Below, piece after piece: positions 46,354-55,261 of a stretch of 64,000 nt of DNA (its first letter is position 1; every line of letters starts with the position of its first letter). The notes under the pieces were generated by a model. That model was not told the DNA's origin. It made no database searches and worked only from the letters and a program-made list of their open reading frames with translations. Where the stretch lies: assembly GCA_039962225.1 (NCBI GenBank), contig JAMPKV010000019.1, forward strand, positions 42,751-106,750. The letters run 5' to 3'. The translations under genes were made by a program, and so were the position numbers. Source of the stretch: Microcoleus sp. AS-A8 (GTDB lineage: Bacteria; Cyanobacteriota; Cyanobacteriia; Cyanobacteriales; Coleofasciculaceae).

Positions 46354-47226
46354 TCACAAATACTTCTGCAACAACAACCCCAACTTCTCCTTGGTTGCTG
46401 CCGGCACCTTATCCAGTTGCGTCAAAATTGCATACTTTAACGCCGAATGCGCCTCCGATGCTGGCGGATTCTCTGTCAGACGCCGCACCGTTTCTTGAAT
46501 CACCTTCTGAGCATTGGTCGCATTGCGATGCAGATTGGCAATCACCATCTCCACCGTCACGCTGTCATGGTCGGGATGCCAACAATCATAATCCGTCACC
46601 AGCGCTAAGGTGGCATAGGCAATTTCTGCCTCTCGCGCCAGTTTCGCCTCTGGTAAATTCGTCATACCAATGATGGTTGCCCCCCAACTGCGGTAAAGAT
46701 GGGACTCGGCTTTTGTGGAAAAGGCTGGCCCTTCCATGCAAACATAGGTACCCCCACGATGTAGTGTCACATTAGGTAACTCAAGACTGGCAACGGCATC
46801 AGCTAGAACCCCAGCAAGTTGGTGGCACACGGGGTCGCCGAATGCAATGTGAGCAACAATTCCATCTCCAAAAAAGGTAGAAATCCGGTTTTTCGTCCGG
46901 TCAATAAATTGGTCTGGCACAACCATATCCAAGGGTTTCGCCTCTTCTTTGAGGGAACCTACCGCTGACGCTGAGATCAAATACTCCACACCCACTTGCT
47001 TCATCGCATGGATATTGGCTCGGAAGGGCAACTCCGAGGGCATCAGGTGATGATTGCGACCGTGACGTGCTAAGAAAGCGACTCGCGTACCTTCGAGGGT
47101 TCCCACAATCAAGGCATCAGAGGGAGTACCAAAAGGTGTATCTAAGAACACCTCTTCCACATCTTTGAGGGCTTCCATTTTGTAAAGCCCACTACCGCCA
47201 ATAATTCCAATCTTTGCCTGAACCAT
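46354..47226 (-). CDS. mtnP: S-methyl-5'-thioadenosine phosphorylase
   Basis: 290 residues. The phosphate-binding [20 protein letters not shown] and [20 protein letters not shown] begin the protein; [31 protein letters not shown] and [16 protein letters not shown] (catalytic Asp region TDYDCWH follows) complete it. It phosphorolyses MTA from polyamine and other pathways to adenine and MTR-1-phosphate, the entry to methionine salvage. It is monocistronic. Confidence 0.95.
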   Translation of the reverse strand: MVQAKIGIIGGSGLYKMEALKDVEEVFLDTPFGTPSDALIVGTLEGTRVAFLARHGRNHHLMPSELPFRANIHAMKQVGVEYLISASAVGSLKEEAKPLDMVVPDQFIDRTKNRISTFFGDGIVAHIAFGDPVCHQLAGVLADAVASLELPNVTLHRGGTYVCMEGPAFSTKAESHLYRSWGATIIGMTNLPEAKLAREAEIAYATLALVTDYDCWHPDHDSVTVEMVIANLHRNATNAQKVIQETVRRLTENPPASEAHSALKYAILTQLDKVPAATKEKLGLLLQKYL

Positions 47227-47432
47227 CGTCTTTGCCTTATGCCTTGCTGTAACGCCAAGTTATTTTAGCGGCAAACAGACGACAATCAGCAAAAAGCCAG
47301 CTGACTCATGCCGAGATGTCCTCAAGCCAGCTGTTTGATGATTGTGGTATTCAATTTTTTGGGCTTAGCTTCAGTGATTGACTTGTTACTTCTTTAACAA
47401 CATCATGCCAATCGCCAAAGAGCTTAAATAAA

Positions 47433-47789
47433 TTAGATAACCCCAGGCCCCTTACCCCGCCGATCAGCGTCCATCGTTAGGTCGCCGTCTTTATCGTCGT
47501 TAATTTCTTGGAGTTCTTGCCGGCGTTCAGCCTCTAGTGCCTCTTCTTTTGCTCTTAAGTCCCCCGGTTCATTGACATACATTTCGGGTTCAATGGCAAA
47601 GTTATCAATCAGTCCCTCTTTGTCTACGGTAAAACCGTGGGTTTCGGGTCTATCGTCCTGGGGATTTCTCTTGAAATCTTCCCCTTCTCTGTCTTTGCGG
47701 GCTGCGGTTTCAGCAGGAACAATCCCGCGATCATAGTTATCGCCTTCTACACCAACTTCAGGTTGGGGCAATTTTTTATCTGTATCCAC
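47433..47789 (-). CDS. Small acidic hydrophilic protein, conserved hypothetical
   Basis: 118 residues from the GTG at 47789, chosen because GGAGG lies 8 bases upstream; an ATG at 47810 would precede that site. The protein is rich in D, E, K and R with no hydrophobic core, e.g. DKEGLIDNFAIEPEMYVNEP and NDDKDGDLTMDADRRGKGPG, so it may be intrinsically disordered. I do not recognise a characterised family. Confidence 0.75.
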   Translation of the reverse strand: MDTDKKLPQPEVGVEGDNYDRGIVPAETAARKDREGEDFKRNPQDDRPETHGFTVDKEGLIDNFAIEPEMYVNEPGDLRAKEEALEAERRQELQEINDDKDGDLTMDADRRGKGPGVI

Positions 47790-48211
47790 TGGGCTTTCCT
47801 CCAATAACATTAGTTTGTTATATGGATTACGTTAGAGCAACTGTTAGAAAAATCTCATCCATCTTAGGACTTAAACCTTTTGATCAATTATTTATGACTT
47901 TGATGACTTAAAAATTTCTTATATTTAATCATCAATCGTGAATAAGATTGACTTTTTTAAACGAACCACTCCAGGAACTACAGTCCGCACATAGACAAAG
48001 AAAGCTCCTCATGAATCATTGAGGACTGCAATAAGCATTTTAAAAACTATGAAGGATTGTTAATTATGGCAAAATCTGCTAAGTAAGAGTGTCTGGGTCT
48101 ACTTCATGTGTTAACAAACCTCTCATTATCAATATTTGGCGGCAGCGAGTAAGTTAAAATAAGCTAATTTAATACTTCTACGTAGGAATTAGTTCTAACA
48201 CCCTCACAACA
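47790..48211. other. Divergent intergenic region
   Basis: About 420 AT-rich bases between two divergent genes, so promoters for both should be here. A minimal frame near 48066 (MAKSAK then stop) has GAAGGA before it but is too short to call. No further structure was seen. Confidence 0.4.
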
Positions 48212-48607
48212 ATGAACCATTCCAGAACATCTCTAACTTTTGCTGCGCTACTGTCTATCTGTGCCACTAGCTGGTCGTTTATCTCTAGTACTAAAGCAAG
48301 TGCGGAACTGCCAATTTTACCGATTCAATTATCGCTGGCAGCAGATCAGAGTGTCTGTTCATTTATTACCGAAAATAATGTGAATATTCGCAGTAGTCCG
48401 AATACTCAATCCCGCGTTGTGACAAAACTCAGAAGGGGAGACATTGTCAGAGCTGTACGGCGATCGGGTAACTGGGTTCAACTGACTGGAAGAGTAACCT
48501 CACCCCCTGCAAAAATGCCAGAGGTTGTTAAACCGTTGAATGGTTGGGTCAGTAACCAATATATTAATGGATGTTCGGAAGATCAGTTTGAGCGCTGGCG
48601 GCAATAA
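48212..48607 (+). CDS. Exported SH3b-domain protein
   Basis: 131 residues. A signal peptide (MNHSRTSLTFAALLSICATS to about residue 30, ending near KASA) precedes one bacterial SH3 domain: NNVNIRSSPNTQSRVVTKLR, GDIVRAVRRSGNWVQL and GWVSNQYING. Such domains bind cell-wall peptides or other periplasmic ligands. The function is unknown. It may share a transcript with the TPR-like gene 175 bases downstream. Confidence 0.85.
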   Translation: MNHSRTSLTFAALLSICATSWSFISSTKASAELPILPIQLSLAADQSVCSFITENNVNIRSSPNTQSRVVTKLRRGDIVRAVRRSGNWVQLTGRVTSPPAKMPEVVKPLNGWVSNQYINGCSEDQFERWRQ

Positions 48608-48782
48608 GGCGATTAGTCGGTTTTCCCAGTTGCCTCGGCGGATTTTATCACACCGTCAAGGGAATCACCCTGTTTTCCATTGACTCACCCAACTGGGTGA
48701 TTTATGGAGCAAAAGAAAGTATTTTTCCTAAAAGATTGTTGGACAAGTTGGAGTACTTAAAAGTAGCACTTAAAGCGAAAAA

Positions 48783-51104
48783 GTGAACAAAATTCTATTC
48801 CAGCTTGTTACGACTTCTCTAGGATTATTTGTAATTTTCAGCCCTTTGAGTGGGATGGCTCAAACCACCCAACCTGCTCAAAATTCACCTAATATCCTAC
48901 CGCCTGTCAATTGTCAAGAAGAGCGAGATTCGGATGTCCAGTTTAGTGTATTTCAGTTGCAAGGCAAGACGCGACAGTATGCCAACTCAAAAAATCAAGA
49001 AAAGGCAGCCCAAACTCTCACTCAATTGTTCCGAAACCTGCGCCGCTTGGAGAACGCTTCAAATAAAGCTGCTATTTTAGAAGAAATCCTGGATTTGGAA
49101 ATACGAAGTCAGCATTCCCGACTGTTAGCGGATACGGTTGACTTATACATTGCCGCCGGACAAAAACAGCAAGCTGTCCCAGTTTTAGCCGAAGCGCTGC
49201 AAACTGTTCAAACTTTAAGCAGTGGTCGAAGCTATGCTAAAACCAAATCCCTTGCCGCGATCGCACTTCAGTATGCCGCAATTGGACAAACCGAGGAAGC
49301 CCTCAAAATTTTAGACCAATCTGTCCAAACCGAAAAATCTATCCAAGGTGCTGAATTCAAAACTAAAGCCTTAACTGCCATTGCCCAAGCCTATCTAGCA
49401 GCCGGAAAATTTGAACAAGCATCGGGAATCTTAGATCAATCCTTGCGCCATGCCACGACGGTTCAACATCCCAATCCTTATCGCCAAGGTGAGTTATTGG
49501 CGGCTGTGGCAAGTACCTACGCCAAAGCTAGACAGCACAACCAAGCTTTAAAAGTCGCACAACTAATTACAAAGGCTCCTTATCATAAAGCCAATGCGAT
49601 CGCTGCTGTTTCTCGCCAGTATAGCCAACAAACCGAATCCGAATCAGCCCTGCGAACGGCTCAAACCATTGAAAATCATAAGGATACAGCCGACATTAAG
49701 GCAAAACTGTTGGCGGATATTGGTAATCAGTATATTCAAACGGGAAAGCCAGATAAAGCCGCTCAAGTTTTCGCGCAAGCCGTGCAAACTGTGCAAATTG
49801 TAGACAATACTGAGGAGCAATCGCGACTGTTATCTGAGGTTATCGTCAAGTATGCTCAAGCCGGACAACCAGATGCCGCGTTGCAACTGATTCCCAAAAT
49901 CACGACTCCTGGGTATTCTAAAGCCAGAGCAATAGCTGCGATCGCAACCAGTTATACCAAAGCCGGACAACAGGCGAAAGCGTCTCAAGCCTTATCCCAA
50001 ACCCTAGCCACCATCGCTGCCATCCCGGATGCTAATCAGAAATCAAATGCGAGAGCGGATATTATTTCCAGCTTGATTGAAGCGAAACGCTTTGACTTTG
50101 CGGCTCAAATTGCCCAAGCGATTGAGGATGAGTTTACCAGAGCCGACACCCTACGAGAAATTGCCGTTCAAGCAGCAGATGCGGGACAAACTGATGTAGC
50201 AATGCAAATCATTCAATCCCTGGAAAGCAAGTTTGTCGATCACAGAAGTACAGTGTTGCATCGAGTTGCCCTGGCTCACGCTAAAGCAGGACAATACGAT
50301 AAAGCCTTACAAGTGGCTCAAACGCTGGACAGTCGGATAGCGTATCGAGCAAAAACTCTAGGAGCGATCGCAACTCAATCTCACAAAGCAGGACAATCCC
50401 AACGCGCCTCTGCTATTTTCACTCAGGCACTGCAAGCCGCCAATGCGGCTGAAGATACCAATAGCAAAATTAATGCACTTGGGGCGGTTGCTTTAGAGTA
50501 TGCCAATTCTCAACAACTCAAGCCAGCTTCTCAAACGGTATCTCAAGCGTTACAAGTAGCGCAAACTATCCAAGATGCATCCTTACAGTCAAGTGCGTTA
50601 CGGGAAACGGTTGAACGATTCATTTTTGCCCAACACTACGACTTAGGGCTCCAAGTTGCCCAAGCGATGAAAGCACCGCATGAACGCAGTCCCAGCCTAC
50701 ACGGAATTTTCCAACAGTCAATCGAGGCAGGAGAACACGCCAAAGCTTATCAGTTTGTCAACTTGCTGCAAACACCAGAAGAAAAAGCGAGATGGTTGGT
50801 TGCGATCGCTCGTCAATATGTCCAGGCAGGAAACACAACCCAAGCATCTCAAGTTTTAGCTCAAGCGTTGCAAGTCACGCTCACAATTAAAGGCCCAGAA
50901 TCTAAAACCTTGGTGTTCGGGATGCCACCGGATATTACGGTAGTAGACGATGACTCAGATCGAGGTAGCTTTTTAGAAGCGATCGCGCTTGAATATGCCA
51001 AAGCTGGACAACATGCCCAAGCTCGGCAAGTGGCACAACGGCTGGAAAATCAGGCTATTCGTACTTGGTTAAATCAGCGATTAGCTTGTTATCAACGCCA
51101 ATAA
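48783..51104 (+). CDS. Exported TPR-like repeat protein
   Basis: 773 residues from a GTG start. A signal peptide ends near SGMAQ (about residue 26). Nearly all the rest is helical repeats of 35-45 residues with A..YA.AGQ...AL and Q.A..IQ..E patterns (for example AIALQYAAIGQTEEALKILD, ALAHAKAGQYDKALQVAQTL, IALEYAKAGQHAQARQVAQR), resembling tetratricopeptide or HEAT-like solenoids. The C-terminus is WLNQRLACYQRQ. A periplasmic scaffold role is likely; partners are unknown. GCGATCGC sites fall within repeats as GAT/GCG codons. Confidence 0.85.
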   Translation: MNKILFQLVTTSLGLFVIFSPLSGMAQTTQPAQNSPNILPPVNCQEERDSDVQFSVFQLQGKTRQYANSKNQEKAAQTLTQLFRNLRRLENASNKAAILEEILDLEIRSQHSRLLADTVDLYIAAGQKQQAVPVLAEALQTVQTLSSGRSYAKTKSLAAIALQYAAIGQTEEALKILDQSVQTEKSIQGAEFKTKALTAIAQAYLAAGKFEQASGILDQSLRHATTVQHPNPYRQGELLAAVASTYAKARQHNQALKVAQLITKAPYHKANAIAAVSRQYSQQTESESALRTAQTIENHKDTADIKAKLLADIGNQYIQTGKPDKAAQVFAQAVQTVQIVDNTEEQSRLLSEVIVKYAQAGQPDAALQLIPKITTPGYSKARAIAAIATSYTKAGQQAKASQALSQTLATIAAIPDANQKSNARADIISSLIEAKRFDFAAQIAQAIEDEFTRADTLREIAVQAADAGQTDVAMQIIQSLESKFVDHRSTVLHRVALAHAKAGQYDKALQVAQTLDSRIAYRAKTLGAIATQSHKAGQSQRASAIFTQALQAANAAEDTNSKINALGAVALEYANSQQLKPASQTVSQALQVAQTIQDASLQSSALRETVERFIFAQHYDLGLQVAQAMKAPHERSPSLHGIFQQSIEAGEHAKAYQFVNLLQTPEEKARWLVAIARQYVQAGNTTQASQVLAQALQVTLTIKGPESKTLVFGMPPDITVVDDDSDRGSFLEAIALEYAKAGQHAQARQVAQRLENQAIRTWLNQRLACYQRQ

Positions 51105-51306
51105 AGCGAATGACTTATAGTGTGTCTGGGTAATGACCCCTAATAAAAATATTACGGTTTGATTGCCCGACACCCTATTAAGCTGTTAAGCCTTTAAACA
51201 GCTAATGTAAGCTGACGGGGAATTCCGCGAAAGAGGTTAACGAGGGTTCCCACACAAGAGAGTAGAATCTTCATATAACAGCTTTATAATTGCCCTTGGT
51301 AGAGCT

Positions 51307-52110
51307 ATGGTGATTAGCCAGGAAAATATAATCAGACCAGCGGCAACCCTAAGTGTGACTTGGGAAAGGCTCCCAGACGACTACAAACTAGAAGAAGAAC
51401 CTGTGGAGAATACTGGGCAACCGCTGATTGCTGGAGCCTTACGCGAACCTTTAGAACTGATAGGGTACATTAAACCCGAAATGCTCATGGCCTCCAACTT
51501 GGGCATTTGCGCGACGGTAAACGGAGAGTTGGTGATTAAGGCACCGGATTGGTTTTACGTCCCTAGGGTACAACCGCTAACACAACGATTTGATAGCGAA
51601 GCGCTGCTGCTTACAGCAGATCGCAAAAGCTATACACCCCATTTAGAAGGGGATAATCCCAGCATCGTGATGGAATTCCTATCCGACACTGAGGGTGGGG
51701 AATATTCAGTCAAGCGTAGCTATCCCCCCGGTAAATGGTTTTTTTACGAGCAAGTTTTGAAAGTACCCACCTATGTGATCTTCGAGCCAGACACCGGATT
51801 GTTAGAGGTTTATCGATTGCAGGAGCAACGGTATGACTTGGAATTACCCGATCCAGAAGGACGCCATTGGTTCCCTGAAATGGGGTTATTTTTGGGAGTA
51901 TGGCGGGGAGAGAAAGAAGGACGCACAGGGTATTGGTTGCGCTGGTGGGACGAGGGAGAAAATTTGCTGCTGTGGGGTGTAGAACGCTTGGAGCAGGAAC
52001 GCCAGCAAGTTGAACAAGAACGTCAACGAGCCGAACAAGAACATCAGCGAGCTGAGAAATTAGCAGCCTACCTGCGCTCTCAGGGGATTAACCCAGATGA
52101 GATTGAATGA
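51307..52110 (+). CDS. Uma2-family (DUF820) nuclease-like protein with coiled-coil tail
   Basis: 267 residues. The Uma2 PD-(D/E)XK fold is seen from LTADRKSYTPHLEGDNPSIV (catalytic region with PSIVMEFLSDTEGGEY) to VPTYVIFEPDTGLLEVYRLQ. The C-terminus is a short coiled coil of repeated QE(R/H)QRAEQE units, then LRSQGINPDEIE. Cyanobacteria carry many such paralogues, with unknown role and possible endonuclease activity. It converges on the Tab2 gene with 32 bases between them. Confidence 0.88.
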   Translation: MVISQENIIRPAATLSVTWERLPDDYKLEEEPVENTGQPLIAGALREPLELIGYIKPEMLMASNLGICATVNGELVIKAPDWFYVPRVQPLTQRFDSEALLLTADRKSYTPHLEGDNPSIVMEFLSDTEGGEYSVKRSYPPGKWFFYEQVLKVPTYVIFEPDTGLLEVYRLQEQRYDLELPDPEGRHWFPEMGLFLGVWRGEKEGRTGYWLRWWDEGENLLLWGVERLEQERQQVEQERQRAEQEHQRAEKLAAYLRSQGINPDEIE

Positions 52111-52142
52111 GGCAATTGTCTGTCTCTATTGGTAATCGACAG

Positions 52143-52979
52143 CTAATTTTCTGTTTGCAACAACCAAAAACCTGTATAAGTCATCCCCGAATCATCGGGT
52201 TGTACTAACAAAAAATGCAATCCCTGACTGAGGGATTTGCGTTGTTCATACGTCCGCGCTGCTGTTGCAACCTCTGTATCCTCAAATGTGGCAACAACCC
52301 ATCGATCAACCAATCCAGCTTCTAGAATTAACCCATCCGGTGCACCCGCGATGTAGTTCAACGAGACAGGTTGAGCATCCTGAAGCCAACGGGCGAGTTG
52401 CATTGACTTGCGCCCTCCATCAATAATTACTCCGGGAACCGCTACCGTTGAGGCTAAACCCAGATTGAGGGGTAAGAGAAATTTGGGCATCTGTAAAATC
52501 GGGATGGGGCGATCGCCAAATGCTTCCTCAATGTTACCCGCAGGAATAGACGCAAAGCGCCAGCGATCGCCCCAGAGATTTTCTGGTAGTGGCAAGGGTG
52601 GCGGTTTATCGATGGCAATGGGATTATAAGCCTCAGCCGTGTAACCGTCCTGCTTAGGGTATTGCGACGCCCGTTCCTGTAACCATTGTTTCAACGTTTT
52701 TGTGCCTCGCGTTGGTTCCACTGCGATACTCAATTGCTGCGCTGCCGCTTCCATTAAACTCAGTGACTGGGGGCGAAACACTTGAATCACATCCGGAAAC
52801 TTGTCACCCGCCGCCTGCCGCAGTTGGGCAACCAGCCAGTTAGCATTAACTTCTGCCTGGGGACACAAAGCTTCATAGGTAAAATGACGAGTTGCATCAC
52901 AAATTAACAACTCCCACAGCACTTGCCCCGTTGCATCTCGTAGTGGACGCCGATAAAAATCTGCTTGCCAAATCCCCAT
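52143..52979 (-). CDS. Tab2/Atab2-family RNA-binding protein
   Basis: 278 residues, full length for the family (DUF1092). Signatures are MGIWQADFYRRPLRDATGQV at the start, DVIQVFRPQSLSLMEAAAQQ, PENLWGDRWRFASIPAG and the end SQGLHFLLVQPDDSGMTYTGFWLLQ (partly quoted). The algal and plant homologues Tab2 and Atab2 are needed for translation of photosystem I and II mRNAs. A similar role in photosystem biogenesis is inferred for cyanobacteria. It is monocistronic. Confidence 0.92.
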   Translation of the reverse strand: MGIWQADFYRRPLRDATGQVLWELLICDATRHFTYEALCPQAEVNANWLVAQLRQAAGDKFPDVIQVFRPQSLSLMEAAAQQLSIAVEPTRGTKTLKQWLQERASQYPKQDGYTAEAYNPIAIDKPPPLPLPENLWGDRWRFASIPAGNIEEAFGDRPIPILQMPKFLLPLNLGLASTVAVPGVIIDGGRKSMQLARWLQDAQPVSLNYIAGAPDGLILEAGLVDRWVVATFEDTEVATAARTYEQRKSLSQGLHFLLVQPDDSGMTYTGFWLLQTEN

Positions 52980-53133
52980 CTTGTTGCACCTTTAGGTATC
53001 CCCAGGTTATCAAGAAATCTATATCCTACAAACTCAATGGCTCAGGTAAATGGCGAACGAAAGGTTATAATGACAAGCCAGCTTACCTCAACGTTGTCAA
53101 CCCCTCGCTTGTGTGCATTGCCATACCGCTATG

Positions 53134-54414
53134 AACCCTGATTTGTCTCAATTCGGTACCCAGATGTCCAACCTTACAGGTGTCCGGGCCATTATGAAAG
53201 ATATTATTGAAACCTTAAAAACAGGTGAGGGGCAGGAGTTTATTAATTTAAGTGCGGGAAATCCGGTGATTTTGCCTGAAGTGGAGCAACTTTGGCGAGA
53301 TTCTACAGCACAACTGCTAGCCAGTGCGGAATACGGTGAGGTGGTTTGTCGCTATGGATCGAGTCAGGGATATCAGCCGTTAATTGAAGCGATCGCATCT
53401 GATTTCAATCAACGCTATGGGCTAAACTTAAGCGATCGCAACATCTTAATTACCCCAGGAAGTCAGTCGATCTACTTCTACGCCACGAATGCGTTTGGCG
53501 GTTATACAACTACCGGCAAATTAAAACAAGTTGTTCTGCCTCTGAGTCCGGATTATACCGGCTATGGTGGAGTTTGCTTAACACCAGAGGCGGTTATTGC
53601 CTATCAACCCACTTTAGAAATTGACGAGAAGGCACACCGTTTTAAATATCGCCCTGACTTCAGCCAATTGACGATTACAGAAGAGACTGGCTGTGTGATT
53701 TTTTCCCGTCCTTGTAATCCTACGGGTAATGTTCTCTCCCATGAAGAGGTGAAGAAAATTGCTGATTTGGCAGCATCATTTGATGTGCCAGTATTAATTG
53801 ATTCAGCTTATGCGCCCCCCTTTCCGGCGTTGAATTTTACAGAAATGACGCCCGTATTTGGCAGTAATATCATTCATTGTATGAGCCTGTCTAAAGCGGG
53901 GTTACCAGGAGAACGGGTGGGTATAGCGATTGGTGATCCAAAGTTGATTGGGATTTTGGAGTCATTTCAAACAAATTTATGTATTCATTCTCCCCGATAT
54001 GGACAAGCGATCGCAGCGCGGGCGATCGCATCGGGCGCATTAGCTGAAATTTCGTCTAACATCATTCGTCCTTACTACGCTTCCAAGTTTGATGTGTTAG
54101 AAAATACCCTCGCTCAATCCATGCCTGAAGAATTGCCTTGGTTTTTACATCGGGGAGAAGGGGCAATCTTTGCGTGGTTATGGTTACAAGATTTACCGAT
54201 AACGGATTGGGAACTCTATCAAGAGTTAAAGAAAGTCGGTGTCATTGTGGTACCGGGTAGCACTTTCTTTCCCGGACTACGAGAAGTTTGGTCGCATAAA
54301 CAGCAGTGTCTTCGCATTAGTCTCACTGCCAGTAATGAGGAAATTGAAATCGCCATGCAGCGTTTGGCAAAGGTAGTGCAATCGGTTTATCAGCGTTCTG
54401 CGGTTAATGTTTGA
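53134..54414 (+). CDS. AvtA-like valine--pyruvate aminotransferase (class I/II)
   Basis: 426 residues from the ATG at 53134 (MNPDLSQFGTQMSNLTGVRA). Fold type I PLP enzyme: INLSAGNPVILPEVEQLW, YGSSQGYQPLIEAIASDFNQ, the PLP-ring region SRPCNPTGNVLS, DSAYAPPFP, the Schiff-base Lys in MSLSKAGLPGERVG, and the substrate-carboxylate Arg in QCLRISLTAS. The pattern matches valine--pyruvate transaminase, which makes alanine and ketoisovalerate; specificity is inferred from family. It precedes a Uma2 gene by 26 bases and may be cotranscribed. Confidence 0.88.
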   Translation, partial: NPDLSQFGTQMSNLTGVRAIMKDIIETLKTGEGQEFINLSAGNPVILPEVEQLWRDSTAQLLASAEYGEVVCRYGSSQGYQPLIEAIASDFNQRYGLNLSDRNILITPGSQSIYFYATNAFGGYTTTGKLKQVVLPLSPDYTGYGGVCLTPEAVIAYQPTLEIDEKAHRFKYRPDFSQLTITEETGCVIFSRPCNPTGNVLSHEEVKKIADLAASFDVPVLIDSAYAPPFPALNFTEMTPVFGSNIIHCMSLSKAGLPGERVGIAIGDPKLIGILESFQTNLCIHSPRYGQAIAARAIASGALAEISSNIIRPYYASKFDVLENTLAQSMPEELPWFLHRGEGAIFAWLWLQDLPITDWELYQELKKVGVIVVPGSTFFPGLREVWSHKQQCLRISLTASNEEIEIAMQRLAKVVQSVYQRSAVNV

Positions 54415-54440
54415 ATTAACGAATTTGAGGTTGTGAAAAA

Positions 54441-55016
54441 ATGACTCAGACTCAATATCGATTGACGCTTAAAGAATTTTTGGCAATGCCAGAGTCTGAT
54501 ATTACCTATGAATTAGTAGAGGGTGAGGCTATACCAAAAATGTCGCCTAAACGTTTTCATTCCAGGGTGACTGGAGCTCTATATACACTCCTGAATCAGT
54601 GGTGTCCGCAGCGGGGTGAAGTGAATCCCGAATGGGCGATCGCATTAAAGCGTCAAGGGGAAGATTGGGTGCCAGTGCCTGATCTAACTTATGTTTCCTA
54701 TCAGCGTCTTCCCGTAGAGGTGATGGAGGATGAAGCTTGCCCGGTACCACCCGATTTAGCGATTGAAATCATTTCACAGGGACAGACGTTTGGGCAATTA
54801 GTAAAGAAGGCAACTGATTATTTAGAAGCTGGAGTATTGCGGGTTTGGGTTGTCGATCCTCAGGCGAGAAGTATCACGGTTTTTTATCCTGATGCGCCAC
54901 CGCGAACTTATACTAAAGATGCATTAATCACAGATTCTTTGGTGGAGGGGCTGCGACTTACTCCTCAGCAGATTTTTGGAGAGGCAAGATTACCGGATGT
55001 TTCTGTTAATCCCTAA
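54441..55016 (+). CDS. Uma2-family (DUF820) nuclease-like protein
   Basis: 191 residues, the normal Uma2 size: LTLKEFLAMPESDITYELVE, MSPKRFHSRVTGALYTLLNQ, the PD-(D/E)XK region PDLTYVSYQRLP and PPDLAIEIISQGQTFGQLVK, and GVLRVWVVDPQARSITVFYP. The final codons (VNP, then TAA) lie inside the first repeat of the CRISPR-like array, so the natural C-terminus may have been replaced. The gene follows the AvtA-like gene by 26 bases. Confidence 0.9.
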   Translation: MTQTQYRLTLKEFLAMPESDITYELVEGEAIPKMSPKRFHSRVTGALYTLLNQWCPQRGEVNPEWAIALKRQGEDWVPVPDLTYVSYQRLPVEVMEDEACPVPPDLAIEIISQGQTFGQLVKKATDYLEAGVLRVWVVDPQARSITVFYPDAPPRTYTKDALITDSLVEGLRLTPQQIFGEARLPDVSVNP

Positions 55017-55230
55017 TAGGGATTATTGTGTCTTGCAAGCGAATTCGTTAATAGTGAACGTCTCTAATGATATGAGTTTCAATCCCTGATAGGGATTATT
55101 GTATCTGGCAAGGAGAGGCTAGTACGTTGATAGTACTTCTTGTGAAGTTTCAGTCCCTGATAAGGATTATTTTATCTTGCAAGTTCTGGCGATAGGTTGG
55201 CAATGTCGTCTAGGCAATCAATGTTTCAAT
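55003..55230. CRISPR. Degenerate three-repeat CRISPR-like mini-array with truncated fourth repeat
   Basis: Three 37-base repeats lie at 55003-55039, 55076-55112 and 55147-55183. They share (T/C)AATCCCTGATAGGGATTA (with one to three changes), then TT.T.TCT.GCAAG at the end; repeats 2 and 3 begin GTTTCA. Intervening segments are 36 and 34 bases and unrelated in sequence; a 39-base segment leads to a fourth GTTTCAAT that stops after 8 bases at 55230. The repeat type, with its CCCT.ATAGGG palindrome, resembles known cyanobacterial CRISPR repeats. No cas gene is in the window. Repeat degeneration suggests an inactive remnant. Confidence 0.72.
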
Positions 55231-55261
55231 ATGAATTAGTGATGAGTGTGAGGCTAATTCG

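Noticed and set aside
48066..48086. Six-codon frame (MAKSAK) with an upstream GAAGGA
   Set aside because: Too short to support as a gene; may be chance or a decayed leader.
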